From Sulfurovum sp. (GTDB lineage: Bacteria > Campylobacterota > Campylobacteria > Campylobacterales > Sulfurovaceae): 39,161 nucleotides of DNA. The translations under genes were made by a program, and so were the position numbers. Shown one piece after another: positions 21,894 to 32,700 of this stretch. The notes beneath the pieces were generated by a model, which ran no database searches, was not told the DNA's origin, and worked only from the letters and a program-made list of their open reading frames with translations. The DNA lies in contig JAKIUE010000008.1 in assembly GCA_021647715.1 (NCBI GenBank), positions 1-39,161 on the forward strand, in the 5' to 3' direction. The stretch's first letter is position 1, and each line of letters begins with the position of its first letter.

Positions 21894-22059
21894 TTTGTAT
21901 CTTTTTAAGTTAATGTACAAATGTATTATATATTACTTTAGATTAATTTAAACATAATGTATTGTAATTATATTTTTACTAGAACTTATAATAATGGACA
22001 TTACATATAATATGAAATAGAATAATGATATACTTTCAAGTTAATTTTTGGAGTCTAGA

Positions 22060-22800
22060 ATGGTTATGGAACTTATACTTGTTGGTATCTTTGTAGGAAC
22101 GATGTCAGGATTTTTTGGCATAGGTGGGGGAATGATACTCACCCCGATACTCTTAGTCTTAGGCTTCGATATCAAGACAGCTATTGGTATATCTATCATG
22201 CAGATGGTGTTTTCTTCTATTTTTGGCTCTTACCTAAACTACAAAAAAGGTTTACTACTCTTAGGAGAAGGTTTATTCATCGGTTCTGGTGGATTTATAG
22301 GTGGGTACATAGGTGGATACGTAACTGGTTATGTTTCTGATGCAGTGTTACAAGGGCTCTTTTTTGGTTTATTGTTTTTTGCACTTTTTAGGCTATTTTT
22401 CTCTAAAAATTATGACGATAGTTGCCAAACAAAATCTTTGCCAAAAGTAGTACTGTTTTTGATAGGTTTATTGACTGGTATCTTTGCTATGACATTGGGT
22501 ATTGGTGGGTCTATTATTTTAACGCCACTACTTGTTGGTATGCTTTGTTACCCTATAAAAAAAGCAGTGAGTGTGGGGCTATTTTTTGTGGTGTTTTCAT
22601 CTATCGCAGGACTTATAAGTAGGCTCAGTACGGGCACTATAGATTTTGAAAATGGGCTTTACGTTGCTGTTGCATCATTGGTAGGTGTGGTACTGGGGAT
22701 ATGGCTAAAAGATGTTGTGACATCAAAGAATCATAAAATAGCACTTATGGCACTGTATGTGTTTGCTATTTTGATGTTAGCAAAAAACATTTGGCTATGA
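22060..22800 (+). CDS. TauE/SafE-family membrane transporter
   Basis: A 246-residue, seven- to eight-helix protein of the TauE/SafE (DUF81) family, predicted exporters of sulfite, sulfoacetate or other organic or inorganic anions. It has the duplicated core with Gly-rich helices: GTMSGFFGIGGGMILTPIL near the start and GIFAMTLGIGGSIILTPLL in the second half. The frame starts at TTG 22048, but ATG 22060 is preferred because GGAG lies at the right distance upstream. It is followed by uvrA after 52 bp. Proximity to a multihaem cytochrome and porin invites a link to sulfur chemistry, but a terminator and an opposing gene lie between. Confidence 0.88.
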   Translation: MVMELILVGIFVGTMSGFFGIGGGMILTPILLVLGFDIKTAIGISIMQMVFSSIFGSYLNYKKGLLLLGEGLFIGSGGFIGGYIGGYVTGYVSDAVLQGLFFGLLFFALFRLFFSKNYDDSCQTKSLPKVVLFLIGLLTGIFAMTLGIGGSIILTPLLVGMLCYPIKKAVSVGLFFVVFSSIAGLISRLSTGTIDFENGLYVAVASLVGVVLGIWLKDVVTSKNHKIALMALYVFAILMLAKNIWL

Positions 22801-22851
22801 TAGAACTAAAAATTTAAAAGAAAAATTATAAACTAAAAATTAGGGAATTTA

Positions 22852-25683
22852 ATGGCAATCAAACAAGATATGATACATGTGTACGGTGCAAGAGAAAATA
22901 ATTTAAAAAATATCGATATAAGTATCCCTAAAAATAAGCTGGTAGTGGTTACAGGTATCTCAGGTTCTGGTAAATCTACACTTGCCTTTTCAACACTCTA
23001 TGCAGAGGGTCAAAGACGCTACATAGAGTCACTATCAAGTTATGCAAGACAGTTCTTAGGACGTGTGGGTAAACCTGATGTTGATAAGATAGAAGGATTA
23101 ACACCTGCTATAGCAATAGACCAAAAAACTACGTCTAAAAATCCACGTTCTACAGTAGGGACGATAACAGAAATTTATGACTATTTACGTCTGCTTTTTG
23201 CAAGAGTGGGTGAACAACACTGTCATGAGTGTGGTAAGCCTATCTCTTCTATGTCTGCTTCAGATATCATCGAAGAGGTACTACGTTTACCTGATGGAGC
23301 GAAACTTGTCATCATGGCTCCTTTAGTGAAAGAAAAGAAGGGTACCTTTGTAGATATGTTAGAGTCACTTCGTCATAAAGGTTATATAAGAGCCATGATA
23401 GATGGTGTGATGGTACGATTAGACGATGAAATAGAACTAAGTAAAACAAAAAAACATACCATAAAAGTAGTCATAGACCGTGTCGTTATAAAAGAAGAGA
23501 GCCGTGATCGTATAGGGCAGGATGTAGAAAAAGCACTAAAAGAATCTTATGGTGAACTTGAGATAGAAGTACTTAACCATGAAGAAGTAGATTTCCCTCG
23601 ACAGCATATGCATTACTCTGAGCATTTGGCATGTTTTGATTGTAAACTCTCTTTTGAACCACTTGAACCTGTAAGTTTTTCATTCAATTCTCCAAAGGGA
23701 GCATGTCCCACATGTGATGGACTAGGGATACGCTATGCTATTGACCTTAAAAAAGTGATTAGTTCAGAATTGAGCATAGACAAGGGTGCTGTAAGGATAA
23801 TGTATGGATTTAATAAAAGCTACTATACAAAGTTCCTCAATGCATTTTGTGAGCAAAATGATATAGATATAAAAATACCTTATGGAGAGCTAGAAACCCA
23901 TCAGCAAAAAGCCATACTTTATGGAAATGCTGGTGTAACAGACTTTACTTGGAAACGTCATAAGCTTAAACGTGAATGGCCAGGCGTGGTGAAGTTTGCC
24001 CATGATATGTTCAAAGAAGAAAAAGACCTTACAGAATATATGACTGAAAAAGTGTGTGATAAATGTGATGGACATAGACTACGTCCACGTTCACTTTCTG
24101 TTAAGATAGATGGGTTTAACATTGCAGATATTATCAATATGCCTATTGAAAAATCGTATGCTCTTTTTGCAGATGAAAAGGGTTTTTCAAAGCTTAACGA
24201 GCAACAAAAATTGATAGCAGAATCCATACTTAAAGAGCTGTATGAAAGACTTTATTTTTTATATGATGTCGGACTTGGGTATATTACACTCTCCCGTGAT
24301 GCTCGTAGTATATCAGGTGGTGAAGCACAGCGTATACGTATTGCATCACAGATAGGCTCTGGGCTTACAGGCGTGATGTATGTATTAGATGAACCGAGTA
24401 TTGGGTTACATGAGCGTGACACAAGGAAACTCATCCGTACATTAAATTCACTACGTGACAAAGGCAACTCTGTCATTGTGGTCGAACATGATAAAGAGAC
24501 GATACTTGCGGCTGATTACATCATAGATATTGGTCCTGGGGCTGGTGCTTATGGTGGAGAAGTTGTGTTTGCTGGAGAGGCTAAGAAACTTGAAAAAGCC
24601 AAAACGCTTACAGCAGACTATATGTATGGGAGAAAAGATGTTTCATATTCTCACGATAATCCTCAAAAAGAGTGGATAGAGATAAAAAATGTCACACTTA
24701 ATAATATTAAAAATCTTGATACAAAAATACCACTGCAAAATTTTGTGTGTGTAACGGGGGTCAGTGGTTCGGGTAAAAGTTCTTTGATACTTCAGACTTT
24801 ATTGCCAGTGGCACGTGAGTTACTTAATCGTGCAAAAAAAGTCAATAAAGTAGAAGGTGTGGAAATCACGGGGCTTGATAAAGTAGATAAGGTCATCTAC
24901 CTAGACCAAAGTCCTATAGGACGAACACCACGTTCCAACCCAGCAACCTATACAGGTATTATGGATGAAATTCGTAAACTTTTCGCACAGACAAAAGAAG
25001 CTGAACTTCGCGGTTATAAGATTGGACGTTTTTCTTTTAATGTGAAAGGTGGACGATGTGAGACATGTCAGGGAGATGGTCAGTTAAAAATAGAGATGCA
25101 TTTTTTACCAGATGTATTGGTAGAGTGTGATGTGTGTGAGGGTACACGGTATAATGCACAAACAAGAGAAGTACTCTATAAAGGTAAGTCTATATCAGAT
25201 GTCTTGGCTATGTCCGTAGCTGAAGCACTAGAGTTTTTCAAAGCCATTCCTATGATAGCAGTAAAGTTAAAGACACTCACGGATGTAGGACTTGACTATA
25301 TTACCTTAGGACAGAATGCTACGACACTCTCTGGTGGTGAAGCACAACGTATTAAGCTTTCTAAAGAGCTTAGCCGAAAAGATACAGGACAAACACTTTA
25401 TATATTAGATGAACCTACTACAGGGCTACATTTTGCAGATGTAGATAGACTGACAGGTGTATTACATCATTTGGTGGAACTTGGTAACTCTGTTGTGGTG
25501 ATAGAACATAATCTAGACATGGTAAAAAATGCTGATTATATTATAGATATGGGACCAGAAGGTGGAAATAAGGGAGGACTTATCATTGCTACGGGTAGTC
25601 CTGAAAAACTTGCTAAAGATTATAAAAAGACGGGTTCTTATACAGGGGAGTATTTGGTTAAAGAACTAGAGGAAATATCATGA
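22852..25683 (+). CDS. uvrA: UvrABC nucleotide-excision repair ATPase, subunit A
   Basis: UvrA recognises bulky DNA lesions and loads UvrB. It contains two ABC ATPase halves: Walker A GISGSGKST (35-43) and a second GVSGSGKSS at about 638, with signatures SGGEAQRIR at about 487 and LSGGEAQRIKLS at about 826. Zinc-site cysteines occur at about 123 (CHECGKP), 284 (CPTCDGLG), 401 (CDKCDGH), 736 (CETCQGDGQ) and 759 (CDVCEGTR). Length (943) is that of typical bacterial UvrA. The gene overlaps polA by 4 bp (ATGA), giving a repair/replication operon. No damage or LexA-type operator was recognised upstream, as expected in Campylobacterota, which usually lack LexA. Confidence 0.97.
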   Translation: MAIKQDMIHVYGARENNLKNIDISIPKNKLVVVTGISGSGKSTLAFSTLYAEGQRRYIESLSSYARQFLGRVGKPDVDKIEGLTPAIAIDQKTTSKNPRSTVGTITEIYDYLRLLFARVGEQHCHECGKPISSMSASDIIEEVLRLPDGAKLVIMAPLVKEKKGTFVDMLESLRHKGYIRAMIDGVMVRLDDEIELSKTKKHTIKVVIDRVVIKEESRDRIGQDVEKALKESYGELEIEVLNHEEVDFPRQHMHYSEHLACFDCKLSFEPLEPVSFSFNSPKGACPTCDGLGIRYAIDLKKVISSELSIDKGAVRIMYGFNKSYYTKFLNAFCEQNDIDIKIPYGELETHQQKAILYGNAGVTDFTWKRHKLKREWPGVVKFAHDMFKEEKDLTEYMTEKVCDKCDGHRLRPRSLSVKIDGFNIADIINMPIEKSYALFADEKGFSKLNEQQKLIAESILKELYERLYFLYDVGLGYITLSRDARSISGGEAQRIRIASQIGSGLTGVMYVLDEPSIGLHERDTRKLIRTLNSLRDKGNSVIVVEHDKETILAADYIIDIGPGAGAYGGEVVFAGEAKKLEKAKTLTADYMYGRKDVSYSHDNPQKEWIEIKNVTLNNIKNLDTKIPLQNFVCVTGVSGSGKSSLILQTLLPVARELLNRAKKVNKVEGVEITGLDKVDKVIYLDQSPIGRTPRSNPATYTGIMDEIRKLFAQTKEAELRGYKIGRFSFNVKGGRCETCQGDGQLKIEMHFLPDVLVECDVCEGTRYNAQTREVLYKGKSISDVLAMSVAEALEFFKAIPMIAVKLKTLTDVGLDYITLGQNATTLSGGEAQRIKLSKELSRKDTGQTLYILDEPTTGLHFADVDRLTGVLHHLVELGNSVVVIEHNLDMVKNADYIIDMGPEGGNKGGLIIATGSPEKLAKDYKKTGSYTGEYLVKELEEIS

Positions 25684-28373
25684 TGAAAACGATAACTATC
25701 ATAGACACCTTCGGCTTTTTCTTTCGCTCATACTTTGCTCTTCCTCCCTTACGAAATTCAGATGGCTTTCCTACAGGATTATTGACTGGTTTTGTAAATC
25801 TTGTCGATACTTTGCGACGTGACCACAGTACAGATTATTTGGTCTTTGCACTCGATGCAAAAGGTAAAACTTTTCGTAATGAAATGTTTCCAGCCTATAA
25901 AGACAACCGTGATGAAGCACCTGATGACCTCAAAAAGCAACTTCCCGTGGCTATTGAATGGATAGAACAGATGGGTTTTCCTAATCTTACGCGTGAAGGG
26001 TATGAGGCAGATGATATTATCGCTACCGTGACAAAGTTTGCTAGGCAGAAGAACTTAAAAGTACGTATTGTCTCTCATGATAAGGATTTGTATCAGCTCA
26101 TAGATGATGGTGAAGTTGTGATGTATGATGCTATAAAAAAGCAAGAGGTGGATGAAGAGGCGTGTATCGCTAAGTTTGGGGTACATCCTAAAGACTTTAT
26201 TAATTTTCAGGCAGTTATTGGGGATAGTTCAGACAATGTACCAGGAGTAAAAGGCATAGGAAAAGTTGGTGCTTCAAAACTGATAAATAAATACCATACC
26301 CTTGAAGCTATTTATTCTGATATTGAAAATGCAGGTACACCACGTATACAAACACTTCTCTTAGAGGGTAAAGAGATGGCATTTCTCTCACGAGAACTTG
26401 TTCGTATGACAGATGAAGTGTTTAAAGATATGGATGTAGAGTCTTTTGTCTTTGAAGACAAAAACTACCTTTCTTGTTTACTAGAAGAGTTTGAACAGTA
26501 TGAAATGAAACAAGCCATACGTAAAGCAAAAGTTGGAATGGATGCTGATTGTGAGCGTGAATATGTGGAACCCAAAAGACCTACGTTAAGCTTTGAGGCT
26601 ATTACCCTTGATAGCAAGGAAAAGCTAAATAGTGTTATAGATAGTATAGACAAAGATGCCATAGTGGCATTCGATACAGAGACTACTGGTCTCGACACGA
26701 AAGTAGCTAAGATGGTTGGTTTCTCTTTTTGTCTTGAGCGAGATAAAGGGTATTATGTACCTGTAGGACATAGCTATTTGGGTGTGGAACAGCAAGTAAG
26801 TATAGATGATGCCATAGAAGTATTAAAAAAACTGATGACATTTAATGTCGTAGGACAAAATCTAAAGTTTGACTTTTCTTTGCTTTCAAATCAATATAAT
26901 ATAAGTCCAGTTATCCCCTATGCTGATACCATGATTATGGCATGGCTCTCAAATCCTGGATCTAAAATAGGGCTAGATACACTGGCGAAACAGTACTTTA
27001 AGTATGAGATGAAACCGTTTAAAGAGATGGTGAAAAAAGGCGAAGACTTTTCCTCAGTTGCTATAAACGATGCCACCTTTTATGCAGCAGAAGATGCATG
27101 GATGACATTTATGCTTCATGGAGCTATAAAGAAAAAGATGGAATTATCATCTTTAACACATTTACTTAAAGAGGCAAAAAATGTAGAATACCCTTTTATG
27201 AATGTATTGTTACGTATGGAGCGTTTAGGGATTAAGATAAACCCTTCTAAGTTAGAGTCACTACAAAAAACATTGAGTGAAGATTTACTGCTACTTACTA
27301 AAGATATTCATACTCTTGCCAATTCAGAGTTTAATATTAAGTCTCCTAAACAACTAGGGGACGTGTTGTTCCAACATTTGGGCCTTAAAGGTGGCAAGAA
27401 AACGAAAACAGGGTACAGTACTAATGAAGCAGTATTGTCCTCGTTGCTTCATGAACATGACATCATCCCTAAAATTTTAGAGTATCGTGAGTACCAAAAG
27501 ATACTCTCTACCTATGTTGAACCACTTTTAAAACTTGCAAATGCAGATGAGCACTCTCGTATTTATACAAGTTTTGGGCAGACAGGAACGGCTACAGGGC
27601 GTTTAAGTTCGCGTGATCCTAACCTTCAAAACATCCCTGTACGTTCAGTTTTGGGACGTTCTGTACGTGAAGCGTTTGTGGCTAAAGAAGGGTATAAATT
27701 AGTGTCTATTGACTACTCTCAAATAGAATTACGTTTACTAGCACACTTCTCACAAGATGCTGCACTATTAGAAGCATTTAAAAATGGTGTTGATATTCAC
27801 TTGGCTACTTCTATCGTACTCTTTGGAGAAGAAGAGGCAAAAGAGAAAAGAAGTTTTGCAAAATCCGTTAACTTCGGACTCCTTTATGGTATGGGTCCGA
27901 AGAAACTCTCTGAAGAGTTAGGCATCAGTACGAGTGAAGCCAAAGAGATTATCACCAACTATTTTGCCTCATTTCCTACAGTGAAGAATTTCTTAGAAGG
28001 CATACAAGAACGTGTGAAAATAGATGGCTATGTTGAGACGATACTTAAACGTAGACGTATTTTTGACTATGAATCTGCCAATGGCATGCAAAAGGCTGCC
28101 TTTATGCGTGAGTCTGTAAATACCGTATTTCAAGGAAGTGCAGCGGATCTCATAAAGCTCTCTATGAATCAGATAGACACTATGATACGCGAAGAAGAGC
28201 TAGATGCCTTTATGCTCCTACAAATTCACGATGAACTCATCTTTGAAGTGAAAGTTGAAAAAGTAGAAGAGATAAGTAAACGATTTGTACATACGATGTC
28301 TAATGTCTTAGAACTTGATGTGCCTTTGGAGTGTTCAGTGAGTGTTGGGGATAGTTGGGGGGAGTTGAAATGA
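25680..28373 (+). CDS. polA: DNA polymerase I
   Basis: Family A polymerase with three domains. The N-terminal 5'-3' exonuclease (residues 1 to about 290) contains GYEADDIIAT and VSHDKDLYQL. The 3'-5' proofreading domain has FDTETTGLD at about 330, NLKFDFSLL and YAAEDAWMTF, so its acidic residues appear intact. The polymerase domain has motif A SIDYSQIELRLLAH (about 675), motif B KRSFAKSVNFGLLYG (about 724) and motif C QIHDELIFEV (about 848). Length is 897. Pol I fills gaps in excision repair and removes RNA primers. It is translationally coupled to uvrA (ATGA) and to the SUMF1-like gene downstream, which makes a tight repair operon. Confidence 0.97.
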   Translation: MMKTITIIDTFGFFFRSYFALPPLRNSDGFPTGLLTGFVNLVDTLRRDHSTDYLVFALDAKGKTFRNEMFPAYKDNRDEAPDDLKKQLPVAIEWIEQMGFPNLTREGYEADDIIATVTKFARQKNLKVRIVSHDKDLYQLIDDGEVVMYDAIKKQEVDEEACIAKFGVHPKDFINFQAVIGDSSDNVPGVKGIGKVGASKLINKYHTLEAIYSDIENAGTPRIQTLLLEGKEMAFLSRELVRMTDEVFKDMDVESFVFEDKNYLSCLLEEFEQYEMKQAIRKAKVGMDADCEREYVEPKRPTLSFEAITLDSKEKLNSVIDSIDKDAIVAFDTETTGLDTKVAKMVGFSFCLERDKGYYVPVGHSYLGVEQQVSIDDAIEVLKKLMTFNVVGQNLKFDFSLLSNQYNISPVIPYADTMIMAWLSNPGSKIGLDTLAKQYFKYEMKPFKEMVKKGEDFSSVAINDATFYAAEDAWMTFMLHGAIKKKMELSSLTHLLKEAKNVEYPFMNVLLRMERLGIKINPSKLESLQKTLSEDLLLLTKDIHTLANSEFNIKSPKQLGDVLFQHLGLKGGKKTKTGYSTNEAVLSSLLHEHDIIPKILEYREYQKILSTYVEPLLKLANADEHSRIYTSFGQTGTATGRLSSRDPNLQNIPVRSVLGRSVREAFVAKEGYKLVSIDYSQIELRLLAHFSQDAALLEAFKNGVDIHLATSIVLFGEEEAKEKRSFAKSVNFGLLYGMGPKKLSEELGISTSEAKEIITNYFASFPTVKNFLEGIQERVKIDGYVETILKRRRIFDYESANGMQKAAFMRESVNTVFQGSAADLIKLSMNQIDTMIREEELDAFMLLQIHDELIFEVKVEKVEEISKRFVHTMSNVLELDVPLECSVSVGDSWGELK

Positions 28374-29065
28374 TGAATGACAACTTCATAAAACTACCAC
28401 GTGGGAAATTTGTAATGGGTACAGATAATATAGATGCCCTACAAAAAGAAAAACCAGCACATGTTGTGGTGATAGACTATGACATAGCAATGTCTAAATA
28501 TTTAGTAACTGTTGAGGACTATATGCTCTATGCGCAAGCTACAGGTGCAATAGTGCCAGAAGAACGTCATGAACATTTGGGTTTTGATGTACCTGTACGT
28601 CGGGTGCGTTGGACAGATGCCCATGCCTATACTACATGGAAAAGTAAGCGTGAGGGCAAAAAGTACAGACTACCTACAGAAGCTGAGTGGGAGTATGCTT
28701 GTCGTGCTGACTCAGAGGCTCAGTTCTGCTTTGGTGATGATGAAGGTTTGTTAGGGGAGTATGCTTGGTATGCAAAAAATGCAGAGGGCGTTACCCATGA
28801 TGTGGGGACTAAGAAATCTAATGACTGGGGACTCTATGATATGCATGGTAATGTTTGGGAGTGGTGTTTAGATAGATATGCAGAAGATTACACTGATACT
28901 CCTATCGATGGTTCTGCTTATGGTATCGCTAGTGAAAAAGGTAGGGTACTTAGAGGTGGGTCATATAATGCAGGTATGGACAAATGTAGCTGTACTTCAC
29001 GGATTAATCTTGGCTCTGGTGGGAAGAATTATTTTATAGGATTTAGGTTAGTTGAAGAGTTGTAA
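28370..29065 (+). CDS. SUMF1/formylglycine-generating-like (FGE-sulfatase domain) protein
   Basis: A 231-residue C-lectin-like FGE-sulfatase fold. Hallmarks are PRGKFVMGT, RLPTEAEWEYACRA, GLYDMHGNVWEWC, then LRGGSYNAGMDKCSCTSR and FIGFRLV. True formylglycine-generating enzymes use a Cys pair near the C-terminal end (S-W-x-C and the R-x-x-C region). Here the first of these is missing (GGSYNAG) and the second is replaced by KCSC, so FGE activity is doubtful; many domain relatives have other or unknown roles. ATG 28370 overlaps the polA stop (ATGA), with GGGGAG upstream. Its place in a uvrA-polA operon is unexpected. Confidence 0.83.
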   Translation: MMNDNFIKLPRGKFVMGTDNIDALQKEKPAHVVVIDYDIAMSKYLVTVEDYMLYAQATGAIVPEERHEHLGFDVPVRRVRWTDAHAYTTWKSKREGKKYRLPTEAEWEYACRADSEAQFCFGDDEGLLGEYAWYAKNAEGVTHDVGTKKSNDWGLYDMHGNVWEWCLDRYAEDYTDTPIDGSAYGIASEKGRVLRGGSYNAGMDKCSCTSRINLGSGGKNYFIGFRLVEEL

Positions 29066-29108
29066 ATCTATCTTTCCCTTAGAAGGAAAGAAGATTTAGA
29101 GATTTGTT

Positions 29109-29510
29109 TTACTTTGAAATGTCACACATAAGCCCAAAACTTTTAACAAATGGCACTGCCATAGATGGGTTTTTTATCATCGCTTTAAAGTCACCCGTCT
29201 TAAACTTGAGTTTCCCCATAGTAAAGGCAACACCCATGGTTGCCATATTTAGGGGTGTTTGGGTCCATTTAGCCCAGTTTTTTTCATCTGCTCTCATGTC
29301 CCAGTCAGGCGTTTCTCCATCATAAAGTCCTGCACGTGTTGCCACACCATTTTCTACAACAAATACACATCTTGGTGTATCTTCATTTTTGTAGCCACAT
29401 GTGATGGTTGAGCAAAAATCTATTTTTGCTAGGGCATCTGATACCTCAGGTTCGTTATTCCATGCATCTTTTAAGTCGTTTATCCATTTGTCTGTGAAAA
29501 GTTCTGCCAT
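29109..29510 (-). CDS. SCP-2-like sterol/lipid-binding domain protein
   Basis: This 133-residue single-domain protein fits the SCP-2 fold, which binds lipids, fatty acyl-CoA or other hydrophobic molecules. The N-terminal helix is LFTDKWINDLKDAWNNEPEV, the middle strands include RCVFVVENGVATRAGLYDGE, and the C-terminal amphipathic region is GDFKAMIKNPSMAVPFVKSF. No enzymatic residues are evident. It is transcribed leftward, away from ccsBA, across a 242-bp intergenic region, and converges on the SUMF1-like gene. Confidence 0.72.
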   Translation of the reverse strand: MAELFTDKWINDLKDAWNNEPEVSDALAKIDFCSTITCGYKNEDTPRCVFVVENGVATRAGLYDGETPDWDMRADEKNWAKWTQTPLNMATMGVAFTMGKLKFKTGDFKAMIKNPSMAVPFVKSFGLMCDISK

Positions 29511-29752
29511 AATTTCTCCTATGTGTATGTTTTAGATTAGTATTAATCTTCAAATACTTTAACATAATTATTGAATATATTTATAGTTATTCATTTATTT
29601 TTTTGATAACATATGATTGTAATTACACAAATAGTAACACATGCTTAAGATAAAATAACACTTTGTAGCGTATAACTTTTTATTGATTTAAATTAACAAT
29701 AGGTTAACAAATATTAGATACAATCACTAAATTAAATTCTCAAGGATTTTGA
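29511..29752. promoter_or_regulatory. 242-bp divergent intergenic region upstream of ccsBA with FNR-like box
   Basis: This AT-rich spacer drives the SCP-2-like gene leftward and ccsBA rightward. TTGAT-TTAA-ATTAA (29683-29696) matches the FNR consensus with one mismatch. A TACAAT -10-like element is at 29719-29724; with a start 7 bp on (29731), the box is centred at -41.5. A second symmetrical element, TTAAC-N5-GTTAA, follows at about 29694-29708. An AAGGA ribosome-binding site precedes the ATG at 29753. No gene was seen inside. Confidence 0.45.
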
Positions 29753-32700
29753 ATGAAATACATATTTTCTATGAAAATGGCAGTGTTAATGCTGTTTTTG
29801 TTTGCTGTAATAGCTGGTGGAGCTACATTTATAGAAAATGACTATGGGACTCAAACAGCTCAAGCTTTAGTCTATAAAACAAGATGGTTTGAAGTTTTTC
29901 TAGCGTATTTTACTGCTATTGTTGTGTATCATATATTTAAAAACAAAACATACAAGTCTAAGCCAGCTGTGGCACTTTTTCACTTTTCATTTCTCATTAT
30001 TGCTATTGGTGCGGCACTGACACGTTATATCGGATATGAGGGTATTATGCACATTCGTGAAGGTGAGACTAGTAATACAATGGTCTCGGCAGAAAAAGTA
30101 CTTCAGGTTGTCGTGAGTGATGGCGAAACACAAAATGAGTTTGAAAAAATTCTCTTTCTTTCAAGTATGTCAAAAAATAGCATGAATGAGACACTCACAC
30201 TTAAAAATGCACAAGTGGAGATAGAACTTTTAGAGTATCTACCTACTGTAGAAGAGAAGATTGTTCCTGACCCTAAGGGTAAAACGATGCTAGAGATGAA
30301 AGTCTCAGCAGGAGGACAAGGTAAAGTACATTATTTCTCTAAAGGAGACACAAAAGACTTTGGTTCATTTTATATCGCGTATGAACCTACAAAAGAGCTA
30401 AAAGACAAACCAGTGTTTCTCATAAAAGGTGAAGTAGGGGCTTTGAATTTTGATTTTCCATTTAAAATAAAAACACTCAATATGGACACCAAAGAACCTG
30501 GCGAAATAAAAGATGGTAAGGCAGCATTGACTAAACGTATGTTGTTTCAGTTTGGTCCAAATGCAGTGGTACTTAAAGATATCCATGAAAAATCACGTTT
30601 AAAAATATTTTCAAATAGCTATAAAACACAATCAAGTATGCCAGAGTTTATTAAGTTAAAAGTATCTGTGGGTGATGAAAGTAAAATCATTGACTTTAAA
30701 CCTTTTAGCGGTAGAACAGGTGGGTTAGAAAAGTTTACACTAGGTGGAGTAGATATCAATATGCGTTTGGGCGCAAAAATCATAGATGTACCTTTTTCTA
30801 TAAAGCTTGAAAAGTTCACTATGGACCGATACCCTGGTTCTATGACTCCTGCAGCGTACTCTTCAGATGTAGTGCTCATCGACAAAGAAGAAGATATAAA
30901 CATGCCCTATAAAATATTTATGAACCATGTACTCGACCATAGAAACTATCGTTTTTTCCAGTCTTCGTATGACCCAGATGAAAAAGGTACAGTGCTTTCA
31001 GTGAACCATGACCCTGGTACTTGGCCAACGTATATAGGATACATCTTAATGACTCTTGGGATGTTATGGTCGCTCTTTGCTCCAAGTGGACGTTTTGTAA
31101 AGTTATTGAAAAAGACAAGAAAACTTCAAAGTGCCGCAGTGTCTGTAATGTTCATAGCATTGCTTTCCAGTATGCCAAATAATTTACAAGCAGCAACGCC
31201 TACAGCAAGTGCAGAACTGACAAAAATTATAGAAAATTATGATGTGGAGCATGCAAAAAACTTTGGAAAGTTAGCAGTGCAAGACCCTAGAGGTCGTATG
31301 AAACCTATGGATACTATGGCTCATGAGATGATATCTAAGATTACAGGCAGAACATCCGTACTTGGGCTTAACCCAAATCAAGTGTTATTGGGTATGATTA
31401 CAAATCCTGCCAAATACCAAGAAGTGGAGATGATTAAAATTGGGCATGAGAAGATTGCTCTTGATATAGGACTGCCTAAAGAGACAAAATTTGCCAAGTT
31501 TTCAGACTTCTTTACAAAAGAAAGTAGCTATAAAATCTATGATGCCATTGTAGAATCTGGGCGTAAAAAGCCATTAGAACAGTCCAAATACGATAAAGAA
31601 CTTCTAAAAGTAGATGAACGAGTGAATGTAGCTTTCATGGCATATCAAGGTTCTATTTTACGTATATATCCTAAACCAAATGATGTAAACAATAAATGGA
31701 TGGCTCCTATGGATGCCCTTAAAACTTTTCCAAAAGAAGAGGCATCAGAAGTTAAAATAAGTATTTCTGCTTACTTTCAAATGGTAGAAAAAGGTTTAAG
31801 TACAGGTAATTGGGCTGATGCCAACCTTGCCTTAAAAGGGTTACATAAGATACAGAAAAAATATGGCTCAGAGGTACTTCCAAGCCAAAGTCATGTAGCG
31901 ATGGAGATTTGGTATAACAAACTGGGTCTCTTTTCTAAACTAGTGCCTTTGTATTTATTTATGGGACTCATACTTTTGGTCTTTGCATTTATCAATGTGT
32001 TAAAACCAAATTTCCCTATGAAACGAATCATGCAAGGTGCATGGGCGATACTACTTATAGGCTTTGCTTTACATATCATAGGACTTGTACTTAGATGGTA
32101 TGTTGCAGGGCATGCTCCTTGGTCCAATGCCTATGAATCCATAGTAGTCATCGCAGCGTCAACTGTACTTGCAGGCATATTACTTGCAAGACGTTCACCT
32201 TTTGCCTTGGCTGGTACGGCTATCCTCGCGGGTATCACTATGGGTGTGGCTCACATGAATTTCATTAATCCTGAGATTACCACGTTGGTGCCCGTACTTA
32301 ACTCGTACTGGCTTATGATACATGTTGCAACCATCATCTCTGGTGATGGATTCTTTGGACTTGGATTTATCTTATCCTTTTTAGTATTGATTCTTTATGT
32401 CATGAGAGGTAAAGAAGGACATGAAAACATAGACCGTGCTATAAAAGAATTGACAAACCTTTCTGAAATGTCACTTATCATTGGAATTTTCATCTTCACT
32501 ATAGGGAATTTCCTTGGTGGTGTATGGGCAAATGAATCCTGGGGACGTTACTGGGGTTGGGATGCAAAAGAGACTTGGGCAGCAGTGACTATCTTAGTGT
32601 ATGCAACAGTGTTGCATTTAAGATTTGTACCTTCATTAAAGTCTAATTTTGTGTTTAACATGGCTACAACATGGGCATATTTTTCGGTAATTATGACATA

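Noticed and set aside
23958-24476. Minus-strand open frames inside uvrA
   Set aside because: Shadows of the strongly conserved uvrA frame; no start signals and no recognisable motifs.
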